Assembly (NCBI GenBank): GCA_021738605.1
Contig: JAIPBY010000010.1
Span: forward strand, 1 to 20,957
DNA: 20,957 bases
Direction: 5' to 3'
DNA from: Chitinophagaceae bacterium
Lineage (GTDB): Bacteria > Bacteroidota > Bacteroidia > Chitinophagales > Chitinophagaceae
The notes under the pieces are model-generated. The model worked only from the letters and a program-made list of their open reading frames with translations. It searched no databases and was not told the DNA's origin. Shown here piece after piece: positions 13,888 to 20,957 of the stretch (within the stretch, counting starts at the first letter, position 1; each line of letters begins with the position of its first letter). A program made the position numbers and the translations under genes.

Positions 13888-15726
13888 ATGGCCTACCATT
13901 CCCTTGAAGCTTGCTTGCTTGATCTAGAACGAACTGGTCAACTGGTAAGGATTAAGGAAGAAGTTGATCCTTATCTTGAAATGGCAACCATCCACCACCG
14001 GGTTTATGAAGCAGGTGGCCCTGCACTTTTGTTTGAAAATGTCAAGGGATCAAGGTTCAGGGCTGCCTCCAATATTTTTGGAACCCTTGAAAGAAGCAAA
14101 TTTATTTTCCGCGATAGTTTAGCTCAAATGCAGATGCTGATCAACCTGAAGAATGATCCGGTTTCCGCATTAAAAAACCCCTTTCAGCACCTTGGAGCAT
14201 TGTTTACTGCTTTTACGGCGTTGCCATTGAAAAATCCGATAAACAAACCTGTTTTATACCAGGAAATCTCCATTCAGGATATCCCTCAGATTCAACATTG
14301 GCCCATGGATGGGGGTGTTTTTGTAACATTGCCACAGGTGTATACTGAAGATATTGATTCCCCTGGCATCATGAAATCCAATTTGGGTATGTACAGGATT
14401 CAGTTGTCTGGCAACGATTATATCCCCAACAAGGAAATTGGACTCCATTACCAGCTGCACAGGGGAATTGGCGTTCATCAGACAAAAGCCAATAAAAAGG
14501 GTGAAGCGTTAAAGGTGAGCATTTTTGTGGGAGGCCCGCCCTCGCATACGGTTTCAGCTGTCATGCCATTGCCTGAAGGCCTGAGTGAGATGACTTTTGC
14601 AGGAGCTCTGGGAAGAAGAAGATTCCGATATACCTACAAAGATGGTCATGCAGTCAGCACAGACGCTGATTTCGTCATCACTGGTGAGGTGATGCCCGGC
14701 GAAAACAAGCCGGAGGGACCTTTTGGCGATCATTTAGGATATTACAGCCTTGCCCATCCTTTTCCTTTAATGAAAGTTCATAAGGTATACGCCAGAAAAA
14801 ATGCCATTTGGCCTTTTACGGTAGTGGGTAGACCACCACAGGAGGATACCAGTTTTGGACAACTTATCCATGAAATTACTGGGTCTGCCATACCAAAGGA
14901 AATTCCAGGTGTAAAAGAGGTCCACGCGGTTGATGCTGCAGGTGTTCACCCATTATTGCTGGCCATTGGAAGTGAAAGGTATACTCCTTATCTACCCACC
15001 AAACAACCAGCTGAGTTGTTGACCATCGCCAATCACATCTTGGGAACAGGTCAGCTCAGCCTTGCAAAATTTCTGTTCATCACAGCAGATGAGCTTAACA
15101 AACTGACCACGCACAATGAAGCGGTTTTCTTGCAATATATTTTGGAACGTTTGCATACAGACCGTGATGTTCATTTTCATACGAATACAACCATGGACAC
15201 CCTGGATTATTCTGGAACAGGGTTGAACTCAGGCAGCAAGGTGGTTTTTGCCGCCTATGGTGACCCTGTCAGAACATTGGCCGGTGAATTGCCGGAAGCA
15301 TTGAAGGGAATCAGTAATTGGACTGATTGCAGAATGATCATGCCGGGGATAGCTGCCTTTCAAACCAAGCCATATGTTGATGAGCAGACAACCCTTGAAG
15401 AAATGAAGCGAATCAATGAGATGCTTGAAGGGAAAACTGGTCCATCGTTTGGTGTTCCTCTTTTGATTTGGTGTGATGATGCCAGATTCACCGCGCAAAC
15501 CATTAAAAACTTTCTTTGGGTGGCTTTCACCAGAACGAATCCTTCACATGATATATATGGCATTGATGAATTTTATGCACACAAACACTGGGGGTGCAAT
15601 GGACCCATTATTTTGGATGCCCGCATCAAACCCCATCATGCCCCTGCAGTTGTTTTAGATCCGACAATGATCAAAAAAACAGATAGATTTTTTGATCCAG
15701 GAGGATGCTTAGCAGGTATAATTTGA
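13888..15726 (+). CDS. UbiD-family prenylated-FMN-dependent decarboxylase
   Basis: The 612-residue protein is a full-length UbiD-family (de)carboxylase of the longer type common in Bacteroidota. The N-terminus MAYHSLEACLLDLERTGQLVRI and GPALLFENVKG are typical. The prFMN/metal and catalytic region is intact: NLGMYRIQL with R170, HRGIGVHQTKA and PEGPFGDHLGYYSL with E276 and D281, matching the Arg-Glu-Glu/Asp catalytic network of UbiD and Fdc1. The substrate is probably an aromatic acid in quinone biosynthesis, since Bacteroidota make menaquinone, but substrate specificity cannot be read from the sequence. The UbiX-type prenyltransferase that makes the cofactor is not in the window. It appears to be transcribed alone and ends 27 nt before tRNA-Pro. 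Confidence 0.9.
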   Translation: MAYHSLEACLLDLERTGQLVRIKEEVDPYLEMATIHHRVYEAGGPALLFENVKGSRFRAASNIFGTLERSKFIFRDSLAQMQMLINLKNDPVSALKNPFQHLGALFTAFTALPLKNPINKPVLYQEISIQDIPQIQHWPMDGGVFVTLPQVYTEDIDSPGIMKSNLGMYRIQLSGNDYIPNKEIGLHYQLHRGIGVHQTKANKKGEALKVSIFVGGPPSHTVSAVMPLPEGLSEMTFAGALGRRRFRYTYKDGHAVSTDADFVITGEVMPGENKPEGPFGDHLGYYSLAHPFPLMKVHKVYARKNAIWPFTVVGRPPQEDTSFGQLIHEITGSAIPKEIPGVKEVHAVDAAGVHPLLLAIGSERYTPYLPTKQPAELLTIANHILGTGQLSLAKFLFITADELNKLTTHNEAVFLQYILERLHTDRDVHFHTNTTMDTLDYSGTGLNSGSKVVFAAYGDPVRTLAGELPEALKGISNWTDCRMIMPGIAAFQTKPYVDEQTTLEEMKRINEMLEGKTGPSFGVPLLIWCDDARFTAQTIKNFLWVAFTRTNPSHDIYGIDEFYAHKHWGCNGPIILDARIKPHHAPAVVLDPTMIKKTDRFFDPGGCLAGII

Positions 15727-15736
15727 CAATTTTTCT

Positions 15737-15744
15737 TAGCTTTG
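15737..15744 (+). promoter_or_regulatory. Predicted tRNA-Pro promoter (-7 element)
   Basis: TAGCTTTG matches TAnnTTTG exactly and ends 9 nt before the first base of the tRNA, where a start of transcription is expected. No TTG is found at the ideal -33 distance; a TTG at 15723-15725 is only 11 nt upstream. Confidence 0.5.
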
Positions 15745-15753
15745 CACCCCGTT

Positions 15754-15827
15754 CGGGACGTAGCGCAGCCCGGTAGCGCGCTTGCATGGGGTGCAAGAGG
15801 TCGCTAGTTCGAATCTAGTCGTCCCGA
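15754..15827 (+). tRNA. tRNA-Pro (anticodon GGG)
   Basis: The acceptor stem CGGGACG (15754-15760) pairs with CGTCCCG (15820-15826), with discriminator A at 15827. The D arm (GCGC..GCGC), the anticodon stem CTTGC/GCAAG (15781-15785 and 15793-15797) and the T arm with GTTCGAATC are all present. The loop ATGGGGT gives anticodon GGG at 15788-15790, reading CCC and CCU. The 3' CCA is not encoded (next bases CAA), so it must be added by nucleotidyltransferase. Confidence 0.96.
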
Positions 15828-15831
15828 CAAA

Positions 15832-15862
15832 AAGAGTCTTGGTTTCCAAGGCTCTTTTTTTT
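15832..15862 (+). terminator. Rho-independent terminator after tRNA-Pro
   Basis: AAGAGTCTTGG (15832-15842) pairs with CCAAGGCTCTT (15846-15856) over 11 bp with one U-G pair, around TTT, followed by an uninterrupted T-run to 15862. It starts 5 nt after the tRNA. Confidence 0.95.
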
Positions 15863-15923
15863 GCAAGAATTGCATCCTTTCTAATATTGGTCAAAAGGTT
15901 TATCTTCGCTTAATTCTCATTTT

Positions 15924-17192
15924 ATGACGATTCTCGTCCGAAAAGCCTTGGTTAAAGATATCCATTCTTCTCTGCACAACAATAAAATGGACATACTCCT
16001 CTCCGATGGGTATATCACTGAAATTGCTGAACAAATAGATGCTGTGGCTGATACAGTAATTGAAATTCCTGGCATTTCTGTTTCTCCAGGTTGGGTAGAT
16101 TTGTTTGTAAAGGGTACTGATCCTGGTTTTGAATGTAAAGATGACCTCGATTCTGTTGCTGCATCTGCTGCAAAGGGTGGATATACGCATTTGTTCCTCA
16201 CACCCAATACACAGCCTGTTACCCAAAACAAAACGGGTGTTCAGTATATTAAAAATCATCACTCAGCTCAACCAGTAGCCCTCCACCCGATCGGAGCCGT
16301 TTCCAAAAATACTGATGGCAAGGAACTCACAGAGATGTTTGAAATGAGGCAAACGGGTGCAATTGCATTTGGGGATGGCACCAAAAGCATTCAATCTGCC
16401 GGGCTGCTCATCAAAGCGCTCCAATATGTTAATGCATTTGATGGAATCATTATTCAATTGCCCGATGATCATTCCGTTGCTCCACATGGACTGATGAACG
16501 AAGGCATCGTTTCCACCCAGGTTGGGCTTCCAGGAAAACCAGCCCTGGCAGAAGAAATCATGGTGGCCAGAGACATTGAGCTCTTGCGGTACACCCATTC
16601 CAAATTACACCTAACGGGTATCAGTTTGTCTACTTCTGTCGAGATAATCAGAAATGCAAAAAAAGAAGGCCTTAATATAACCTGTTCTACAACTCCCTAT
16701 CATCTTGTTTTCACAGACATGTCATTGCTGAATGGGTATGACACCAACCTCAAAGTGAATCCACCCCTTCGCACAGAGAAAGATCGTCAAGCACTTCTTG
16801 CTGCTGTAAAAGATGGAACCATCGATTGCATTACAACGCACCATACAGCGCAGAACAAAGATGCCAAGATTTGTGAATTTGAATATGCAGGATCCGGCAT
16901 GCTTGGCTTAGAGTCTGCTTTCGGAATTCTTGGAATGGCTGGCCTTGACATAGATGAAATCCTACAATTGATTTGTTTCAATCCGAGAAAAATTTTCTCA
17001 CTCGAATCTGCCATTTCCATTGGGTCTAAGGCGGATCTCACTTTGTTCAATGGCCAGACCGAATGGATTTTCAATAGTACAGACATCAAGTCCAAGTCTT
17101 CCAATTCACCGTTTATCGGTACTTTGCTTAAGGGAGAAGTTGTTGCGACAATAATGAACACTACAATCAATTCAAACCAAACACATGAATAA
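15924..17192 (+). CDS. Dihydroorotase-like amidohydrolase lacking metal ligands (pseudo-dihydroorotase)
   Basis: The 422-residue protein aligns by motif along the whole length of type I dihydroorotases: SPGWVDLFVKGTDPG (54-68), GGYTHLFLTPNTQPV (85-99), TPYHLVFTD, YDTNLKVNPPLRTEKDRQAL (272-291) and DGTIDCITTHH (298-307). The catalytic metal centre is gone. The HxH of the canonical DLHVHLREPG is F61-V-K63 and its following Arg is T65. The histidine expected in the next strand is replaced in IIQLPDD. The third histidine is G232 in LHLTGISLS. The metal-binding Asp of ATDHAPH is H306. It is therefore very unlikely to hydrolyse dihydroorotate, and resembles inactive PyrC' proteins that serve structural roles with aspartate carbamoyltransferase. 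It heads an operon with DUF4199 (8-nt overlap) and two glycosyltransferases. Confidence 0.85.
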   Translation: MTILVRKALVKDIHSSLHNNKMDILLSDGYITEIAEQIDAVADTVIEIPGISVSPGWVDLFVKGTDPGFECKDDLDSVAASAAKGGYTHLFLTPNTQPVTQNKTGVQYIKNHHSAQPVALHPIGAVSKNTDGKELTEMFEMRQTGAIAFGDGTKSIQSAGLLIKALQYVNAFDGIIIQLPDDHSVAPHGLMNEGIVSTQVGLPGKPALAEEIMVARDIELLRYTHSKLHLTGISLSTSVEIIRNAKKEGLNITCSTTPYHLVFTDMSLLNGYDTNLKVNPPLRTEKDRQALLAAVKDGTIDCITTHHTAQNKDAKICEFEYAGSGMLGLESAFGILGMAGLDIDEILQLICFNPRKIFSLESAISIGSKADLTLFNGQTEWIFNSTDIKSKSSNSPFIGTLLKGEVVATIMNTTINSNQTHE

Positions 17193-17694
17193 TAAAACAT
17201 CCCATCTTCTTGCTGGTGGCGTTACGGGAGGCGTTCTTGTATTGATTAATGTAATTTTTATCGTTTTTGACCTTACTGGAAACACAAAGATTTCATGGAT
17301 TGGATCGGTCATCAACATTGGGTTATTGGTCTATTTTATCCTTGAATTTGGAAAACAGCAAGAGTATACCAAATCTTTTGGAGAATTGTTCAGCTATGGG
17401 TTTAAGGCAACTGCCTTTACAACCATCATTTTGACCGCCTTTATGGTAATTTACTCATTTGCATTTCCCAATGCAGCTGATAAGGCCATGGAAATAGCAA
17501 GAGAGCAAATGTCGAATCAACCCAATATGTCAGAAGAGACGATTGACTCCGCGCTTGAAATGACCAAGAAATTTTATTTCCCTATATTGATTGGTGGAAC
17601 CATTTTTGGTACCATGTTGGTTGGTGCCATTGGTGCCTTGATTGGAGCTGCTGTAACCAAGAAAAATCCTTCTCATCCATTCCAAAACCAATAA
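17185..17694 (+). CDS. DUF4199-family integral membrane protein
   Basis: The 169-residue protein has four predicted transmembrane helices: about 8-28 (GGVTGGVLVLINVIFIVF), 36-55 (SWIGSVINIGLLVYFILEF), 72-94 (GFKATAFTTIILTAFMVIYSF) and 131-158 (FPILIGGTIFGTMLVGAIGALIGAAV). A polar loop of about 35 residues, rich in Met, Asn and Glu, lies between helices 3 and 4. This layout and the K-S-F-G-E-L-F-S-Y-G-F segment at 63-73 fit DUF4199, a Bacteroidota family of unknown function. It overlaps the preceding gene by 8 nt and its stop directly abuts the start of the GT2 gene (TAAATG), so the three are translationally coupled. Confidence 0.82.
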   Translation: MNNKTSHLLAGGVTGGVLVLINVIFIVFDLTGNTKISWIGSVINIGLLVYFILEFGKQQEYTKSFGELFSYGFKATAFTTIILTAFMVIYSFAFPNAADKAMEIAREQMSNQPNMSEETIDSALEMTKKFYFPILIGGTIFGTMLVGAIGALIGAAVTKKNPSHPFQNQ

Positions 17695-18636
17695 ATGAAC
17701 ATTTCTGTCATCATACCCCTCAAAGATGAAGCAGATTCGCTTCCAGAGTTGACCGACTGGATCAGGAAGGTAATGGAGACCAATGCCTATTCGTATGAAG
17801 TGATTTTGGTAGATGATGGCAGTACTGATCAATCCTGGGAAGTCATCTCTTCAATTCATCAGAACGACGATCGGTTTAAAGGGATTAAATTCAAACGCAA
17901 TTATGGTAAATCTGCCGCTTTAAATGTTGCGTTTAAAGAAGCCAAAGGAGATGTAGTTATCACCATGGATGCTGACCTGCAGGATAGCCCTGATGAAATC
18001 CCTTCCTTGTACCGCAAGGTAATGCACGAAAATTTCGACCTTGTGAGTGGGTGGAAAAAAAAGCGTTTTGACAATGTATTGACAAAGAATATACCATCAA
18101 AATTCTTTAATGCAGTCACCCGAAAAATGTCTGGTATACATTTAAATGATTTCAATTGTGGATTGAAAGCCTACAAAAATGAAGTCATCAAAAATATTGA
18201 TGTGTATGGTGAAATGCACCGGTACATTCCTGTACTTGCCAAATGGGCAGGCTACAGCAAGATTGGAGAAAAGGAAGTAGAACACAGGGCAAGAAAGTAT
18301 GGTGTTTCCAAATTTGGCTGGGAAAGGTTTATCAATGGGTTCTTGGACCTGACCACCATCATGTTCATTGGAAAATTCGGAAAAAAGCCCATGCAATTCT
18401 TTGGACTCCTGGGAACTGCATCTTTCATGATTGGATTCCTGATCAGCCTTTACCTGATCATTTCAAAAATCATCAACCTTGATTTTACGATCACCAACAG
18501 GCCCAGTTTTTATATTGCACTCACCATTATGATGATTGGAACACAATTGTTCTTGGCTGGCTTTATCGGTGAACTGGTTTCAAGAAACGCATCAGACCGG
18601 AACAGCTATAATATTGATTCCACCAAGGGTATTTGA
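17695..18636 (+). CDS. Family 2 glycosyltransferase with two C-terminal membrane helices
   Basis: The 313-residue protein has a GT-A catalytic domain with NISVIIPLKDEADSL at 2-16, ILVDDGSTDQSWE at 37-49, the RNYGKSAALN nucleotide loop at 68-77 and the DxD-type motif MDADLQDSPDEIP at 91-103. Two transmembrane helices follow at about 234-258 and 271-295. This is the architecture of polyprenyl-phosphate glycosyltransferases (DPM1, GtrB and ArnC-like), which load a sugar onto a lipid carrier on the inner face of the membrane. The sugar and acceptor are not identifiable. It starts at the base after the DUF4199 stop and is followed 14 nt later by a GT4 gene. Confidence 0.9.
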   Translation: MNISVIIPLKDEADSLPELTDWIRKVMETNAYSYEVILVDDGSTDQSWEVISSIHQNDDRFKGIKFKRNYGKSAALNVAFKEAKGDVVITMDADLQDSPDEIPSLYRKVMHENFDLVSGWKKKRFDNVLTKNIPSKFFNAVTRKMSGIHLNDFNCGLKAYKNEVIKNIDVYGEMHRYIPVLAKWAGYSKIGEKEVEHRARKYGVSKFGWERFINGFLDLTTIMFIGKFGKKPMQFFGLLGTASFMIGFLISLYLIISKIINLDFTITNRPSFYIALTIMMIGTQLFLAGFIGELVSRNASDRNSYNIDSTKGI

Positions 18637-18650
18637 TTTAAACCAGTTCT

Positions 18651-19811
18651 ATGTCCGATAAGCCAACCATCGTTTTCCTCGGACCCTCCTACCCTTATAG
18701 AGGTGGGATTGCTTCTTTTACTGAACGCTTGGCCCGTGAATTTCAATCTTCAGGATTCAATTGTTTGCTTTATACATTTTCCTTGCAGTATCCCTCTTTT
18801 CTTTTTCCAGGCAAAACCCAATACTCTAAAGAGACAAGACCAGAAGACCTTAAGATCAAGGAAGCCATCAATACCATCAATCCCCTGAATTGGTTTAGGG
18901 TTGGGAAGGAACTGAAGCGATTGGCACCAGAATTTATCATTGTAAGGTATTGGCTTCCCTTCATGGCTCCCGCTTTTGGCACAATACTAAGGATCGTAGG
19001 GCAAAACAATTATACAAGAGTGATTTGCATCGCAGACAACATCATCCCCCATGAAAAAAGAATAGGAGACAAAATACTCACATCCTATTTCAACCATGCT
19101 GTTGACGGATACATCACAATGAGCGCACAGGTTCAGCATGATATTGCCACACTTGGAATTAACAAGCCGGTTGAATTGCTACATCATCCCCTGTTTGATC
19201 ATTTTGGAGGTCCAGTTGAGCGCATGATCGCCAGAAAGGAATTGGGCATTGAACATCAAGGAGGATTGATGTTGTTTTTTGGCTTTATCCGGCAATACAA
19301 GGGATTGGATTTGTTGTTGGAAGCAATGGCTGATCCTAGAATCAAAGAAAGTGGATACAAGTTGGTCATTGTCGGAGAGTTTTATGAAGATCAAGTGAAA
19401 TACACAAGTATTATTAAGTCATATCATCTGGAGGATCAGGTAATTTTATTCAACGAATTCATCCCCGAAAATAAGATTCGCTATTTCTTTAGCGCCGCTG
19501 ATGTGTTGGTGCAACCCTATCGGCATGCAACACAAAGTGGTGTAACACCACTGTCTATGCATTTTGAATTGCCCATGATTGTAACTGATGCTGGTGGCCT
19601 GAAAGAAATGGTGATTGATAAGGTTAGTGGGCTTATTGTGCAAAAGGATTCAACATCTATTGCCAATGGTATTCTTGAATATTTCATGAAAGGAAAGGCT
19701 TTTTTCATTCCCGCTTTGGTACAACAAAAGAAATCTTACTCCTGGTCTGTGATGGCAGATGGAATCCTGGCCTTTTGGAACAAGCTGAAGAGCGAAAAGA
19801 ATGCTAAATAA
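18651..19811 (+). CDS. Family 4 glycosyltransferase
   Basis: The 386-residue protein has a GT-B fold. The N-terminal half starts with PTIVFLGPSYPYRGGIASFTERLARE, the usual nucleotide-free domain with a GGI-A loop. The C-terminal half contains LMLFFGFIRQYKGLDLLLEAM (about 206-226), LVIVGEFYED and the donor-binding region ATQSGVTPLSMHFELPMIVTDAGGLKEMV, in which QSG..PLSM..ELP corresponds to the E-x7-E motif of GT4 enzymes. Donor and acceptor are unknown. As it follows a lipid-linked GT2 by 14 nt, a joint role in a cell-surface glycan or glycolipid is a reasonable inference. Confidence 0.88.
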   Translation: MSDKPTIVFLGPSYPYRGGIASFTERLAREFQSSGFNCLLYTFSLQYPSFLFPGKTQYSKETRPEDLKIKEAINTINPLNWFRVGKELKRLAPEFIIVRYWLPFMAPAFGTILRIVGQNNYTRVICIADNIIPHEKRIGDKILTSYFNHAVDGYITMSAQVQHDIATLGINKPVELLHHPLFDHFGGPVERMIARKELGIEHQGGLMLFFGFIRQYKGLDLLLEAMADPRIKESGYKLVIVGEFYEDQVKYTSIIKSYHLEDQVILFNEFIPENKIRYFFSAADVLVQPYRHATQSGVTPLSMHFELPMIVTDAGGLKEMVIDKVSGLIVQKDSTSIANGILEYFMKGKAFFIPALVQQKKSYSWSVMADGILAFWNKLKSEKNAK

Positions 19812-19870
19812 ACGGCTAAGCCCATATATTCCGTTCAATTTATCCGAATTTTGAACCATAAATATTTACT

Positions 19871-20794
19871 GTGAACAAACGTTCTCTCCTGCTGATCATT
19901 TTTACTATCTGTTTGAGTACGATCATGGCTCAATCATTGATCAAAAAAGAGATTGATAACATGCTTATTCAACAGCAAGACAGCCTTGCCAGTTATGGGC
20001 AACAAATGGTTGCTTCTACTGATGCTGCCACAAGGTTTCGTTCAGATAGTTTTTTTACCAGAATACTGGTAAGAGCACTCAAAACGCCCCATTCGTTTCA
20101 ATTTCCTTTTGATTCACTGACGACCATTTCAAGGGTGTACTCACCAGACAGTGCTTTCAGGATATTTACCTGGCAGGTCAGCCGGGATGAAGATTTACAC
20201 AGAAGACATGGTGCCATTCAAATGAAAACCAATGATGGAAGTTTAAAGCTATTTCCATTGATTGATCGAAGTTTTCTAATCAACGCCCAAAAGGATACAG
20301 TTACCAATCATGAATGGTGGATTGGCGCTATCTATTACAAGATCCTGATGCATGAATTCAACAAGAAAAAATACTACACCCTGTTGGGTTATGATGAAAA
20401 TTCAATCAGAAGCACGAAGAAAAGGATTGAAGTACTGCATTTTAACCAAAATGGCCAACCCATTTTCGGTGGCTCATTTTTTAGCTTTGCGCAGGATACC
20501 GTAAGAAAACAAGATCAATCCAGGTTTTGGATTGAATACAAGAAAAATGGTAACGGCAGATTACTCTACGATGAAGAAATGGGAATGATCATGTATGATC
20601 ATCTCATCTCAGAGACGAATGAGTCCGCCAAAAAGTTCACCTATGTTCCTGATGGGGATTATGAGGCCTTCAAATGGGTCAATGGTAAATGGTTACACGT
20701 AGAGAAAGTATTTACCTTCAAACTATTGGATGGTCAGGCTCCAGTAGAAAAGCCACTGAATGAAAGCAAATTGAAACCGGTCAAAAAGGGTTAA
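19871..20794 (+). CDS. Secreted protein of unknown function
   Basis: I do not recognise this 307-residue protein. It starts with GTG at 19871: the in-frame codons just upstream lead to a TAA at 19859-19861, and the GTG start gives a signal peptide MNKRSLLLIIFTICLSTIMA with likely cleavage before QSL. The mature protein has a polar helical stretch (about 22-60) and then beta-rich sequence with many Trp, Tyr and Phe residues (VYSPDSAFRIFTWQVS, NHEWWIGAIYYKILMHEF, KKYYTLLGYDEN, RFWIEYKKNG), ending in a basic tail KLKPVKKG. No catalytic motif or membrane segment is visible. It is probably periplasmic or outer-membrane associated. It lies 59 nt after the GT4 gene, and its stop overlaps that of lepA. 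Confidence 0.8.
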   Translation: MNKRSLLLIIFTICLSTIMAQSLIKKEIDNMLIQQQDSLASYGQQMVASTDAATRFRSDSFFTRILVRALKTPHSFQFPFDSLTTISRVYSPDSAFRIFTWQVSRDEDLHRRHGAIQMKTNDGSLKLFPLIDRSFLINAQKDTVTNHEWWIGAIYYKILMHEFNKKKYYTLLGYDENSIRSTKKRIEVLHFNQNGQPIFGGSFFSFAQDTVRKQDQSRFWIEYKKNGNGRLLYDEEMGMIMYDHLISETNESAKKFTYVPDGDYEAFKWVNGKWLHVEKVFTFKLLDGQAPVEKPLNESKLKPVKKG

Positions 20795-20957
20795 TCATCC
20801 AGTTTCAATACTGCAAGAAATGCTTCTTGAGGTACTTCAACATTTCCTATTTGGCGCATCCTCTTCTTTCCTTCCTTCTGTTTTTCAAGCAATTTCCTTT
20901 TACGGCTGATGTCACCACCATAACATTTGGCAGTTACATCCTTTCTCATGGCGGAAA
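20791..20957 (-). CDS. lepA: Elongation factor 4, C-terminal end (5' part outside window)
   Basis: Only the last 54 codons are in the window. The sequence MRKDVTAKCYGGDISRKRKL followed by LEKQKEGKKRMRQIGNVEVP and QEAFLAVLKLDD matches the conserved C-terminal domain of LepA/EF4, a ribosome-associated GTPase acting in translation initiation and elongation. The stop TAA is at 20793-20791. It converges on the secreted-protein gene and the shared TTAA at 20791-20794 provides stop codons on both strands. Confidence 0.95.
   Translation of the reverse strand, partial: SAMRKDVTAKCYGGDISRKRKLLEKQKEGKKRMRQIGNVEVPQEAFLAVLKLDD

Noticed and set aside
15828..15830. Encoded CCA tail on tRNA-Pro.
   Set aside because: Bases after the discriminator are CAA, so CCA is not encoded.
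1..20957. Horizontal transfer or mobile element.
   Set aside because: No transposase, integrase, direct-repeat attachment sites or abrupt composition change was seen, and tRNA-Pro is intact with no integrase or repeated tRNA end next to it.

Overview
The window reads as a chromosomal segment of a Bacteroidota bacterium, most likely a Chitinophagaceae-type member. This rests on the family content: a BT_3928-like MauE/DoxX protein, DUF1599, DUF4199, recF followed by a DUF721/DciA gene, and lipoprotein FKBP. It also rests on repeated promoter elements matching the Bacteroidota -7 consensus TAnnTTTG, scarce Shine-Dalgarno sequences and modest GC content. Family names come from sequence recognition only; no database search was run. 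No insertion sequence, phage, CRISPR array, toxin-antitoxin pair or obvious defence system was seen. The region is a densely packed housekeeping segment, and no gap exceeds about 225 bases.

Layout. Positions 1-3517 hold a minus-strand gyrA followed by a secreted TPR protein that runs off the left edge. The 221-bp leader of gyrA carries a promoter and three inverted repeats. Positions 3739-6588 form a four-gene minus-strand operon: pdhA, a membrane-anchored TPR protein, a LutA/YkgE-like CCG iron-sulfur protein and an EVE-domain protein. Divergent from it is recF-dciA (6715-8082), for DNA repair and replicative-helicase loading. Facing these, on the minus strand, is DUF1599, then a BT_3928-like membrane protein, then a small outer-membrane protein (8086-10285). 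folP (10382-11212) diverges from DUF1599 across a perfect 10-bp-arm hairpin and ends at a bidirectional terminator shared with the next operon, nrnA-FKBP (minus, 11246-13211). ndk diverges from nrnA, and the two clear Bacteroidota promoters there are bracketed by a perfect 12-bp inverted repeat. A UbiD-type decarboxylase, tRNA-Pro(GGG) with its terminator, and a plus-strand operon follow: a dihydroorotase-like protein, a DUF4199 membrane protein, a GT2 and a GT4 glycosyltransferase. An unrecognised secreted protein then converges on the 3' end of lepA.

The points most worth a second look are these. The dihydroorotase homologue has lost every recognisable metal ligand and sits in a glycosyltransferase operon. 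The ndk/nrnA divergent promoter has a symmetrical architecture. The gyrA leader contains a perfect 16-bp palindrome with a third half-site, plus an inverted repeat over its -7 element. A strong hairpin lies between DUF1599 and folP. Several start sites are GTG or TTG, forced by in-frame upstream stops, and several genes are better started downstream of the longest possible start.
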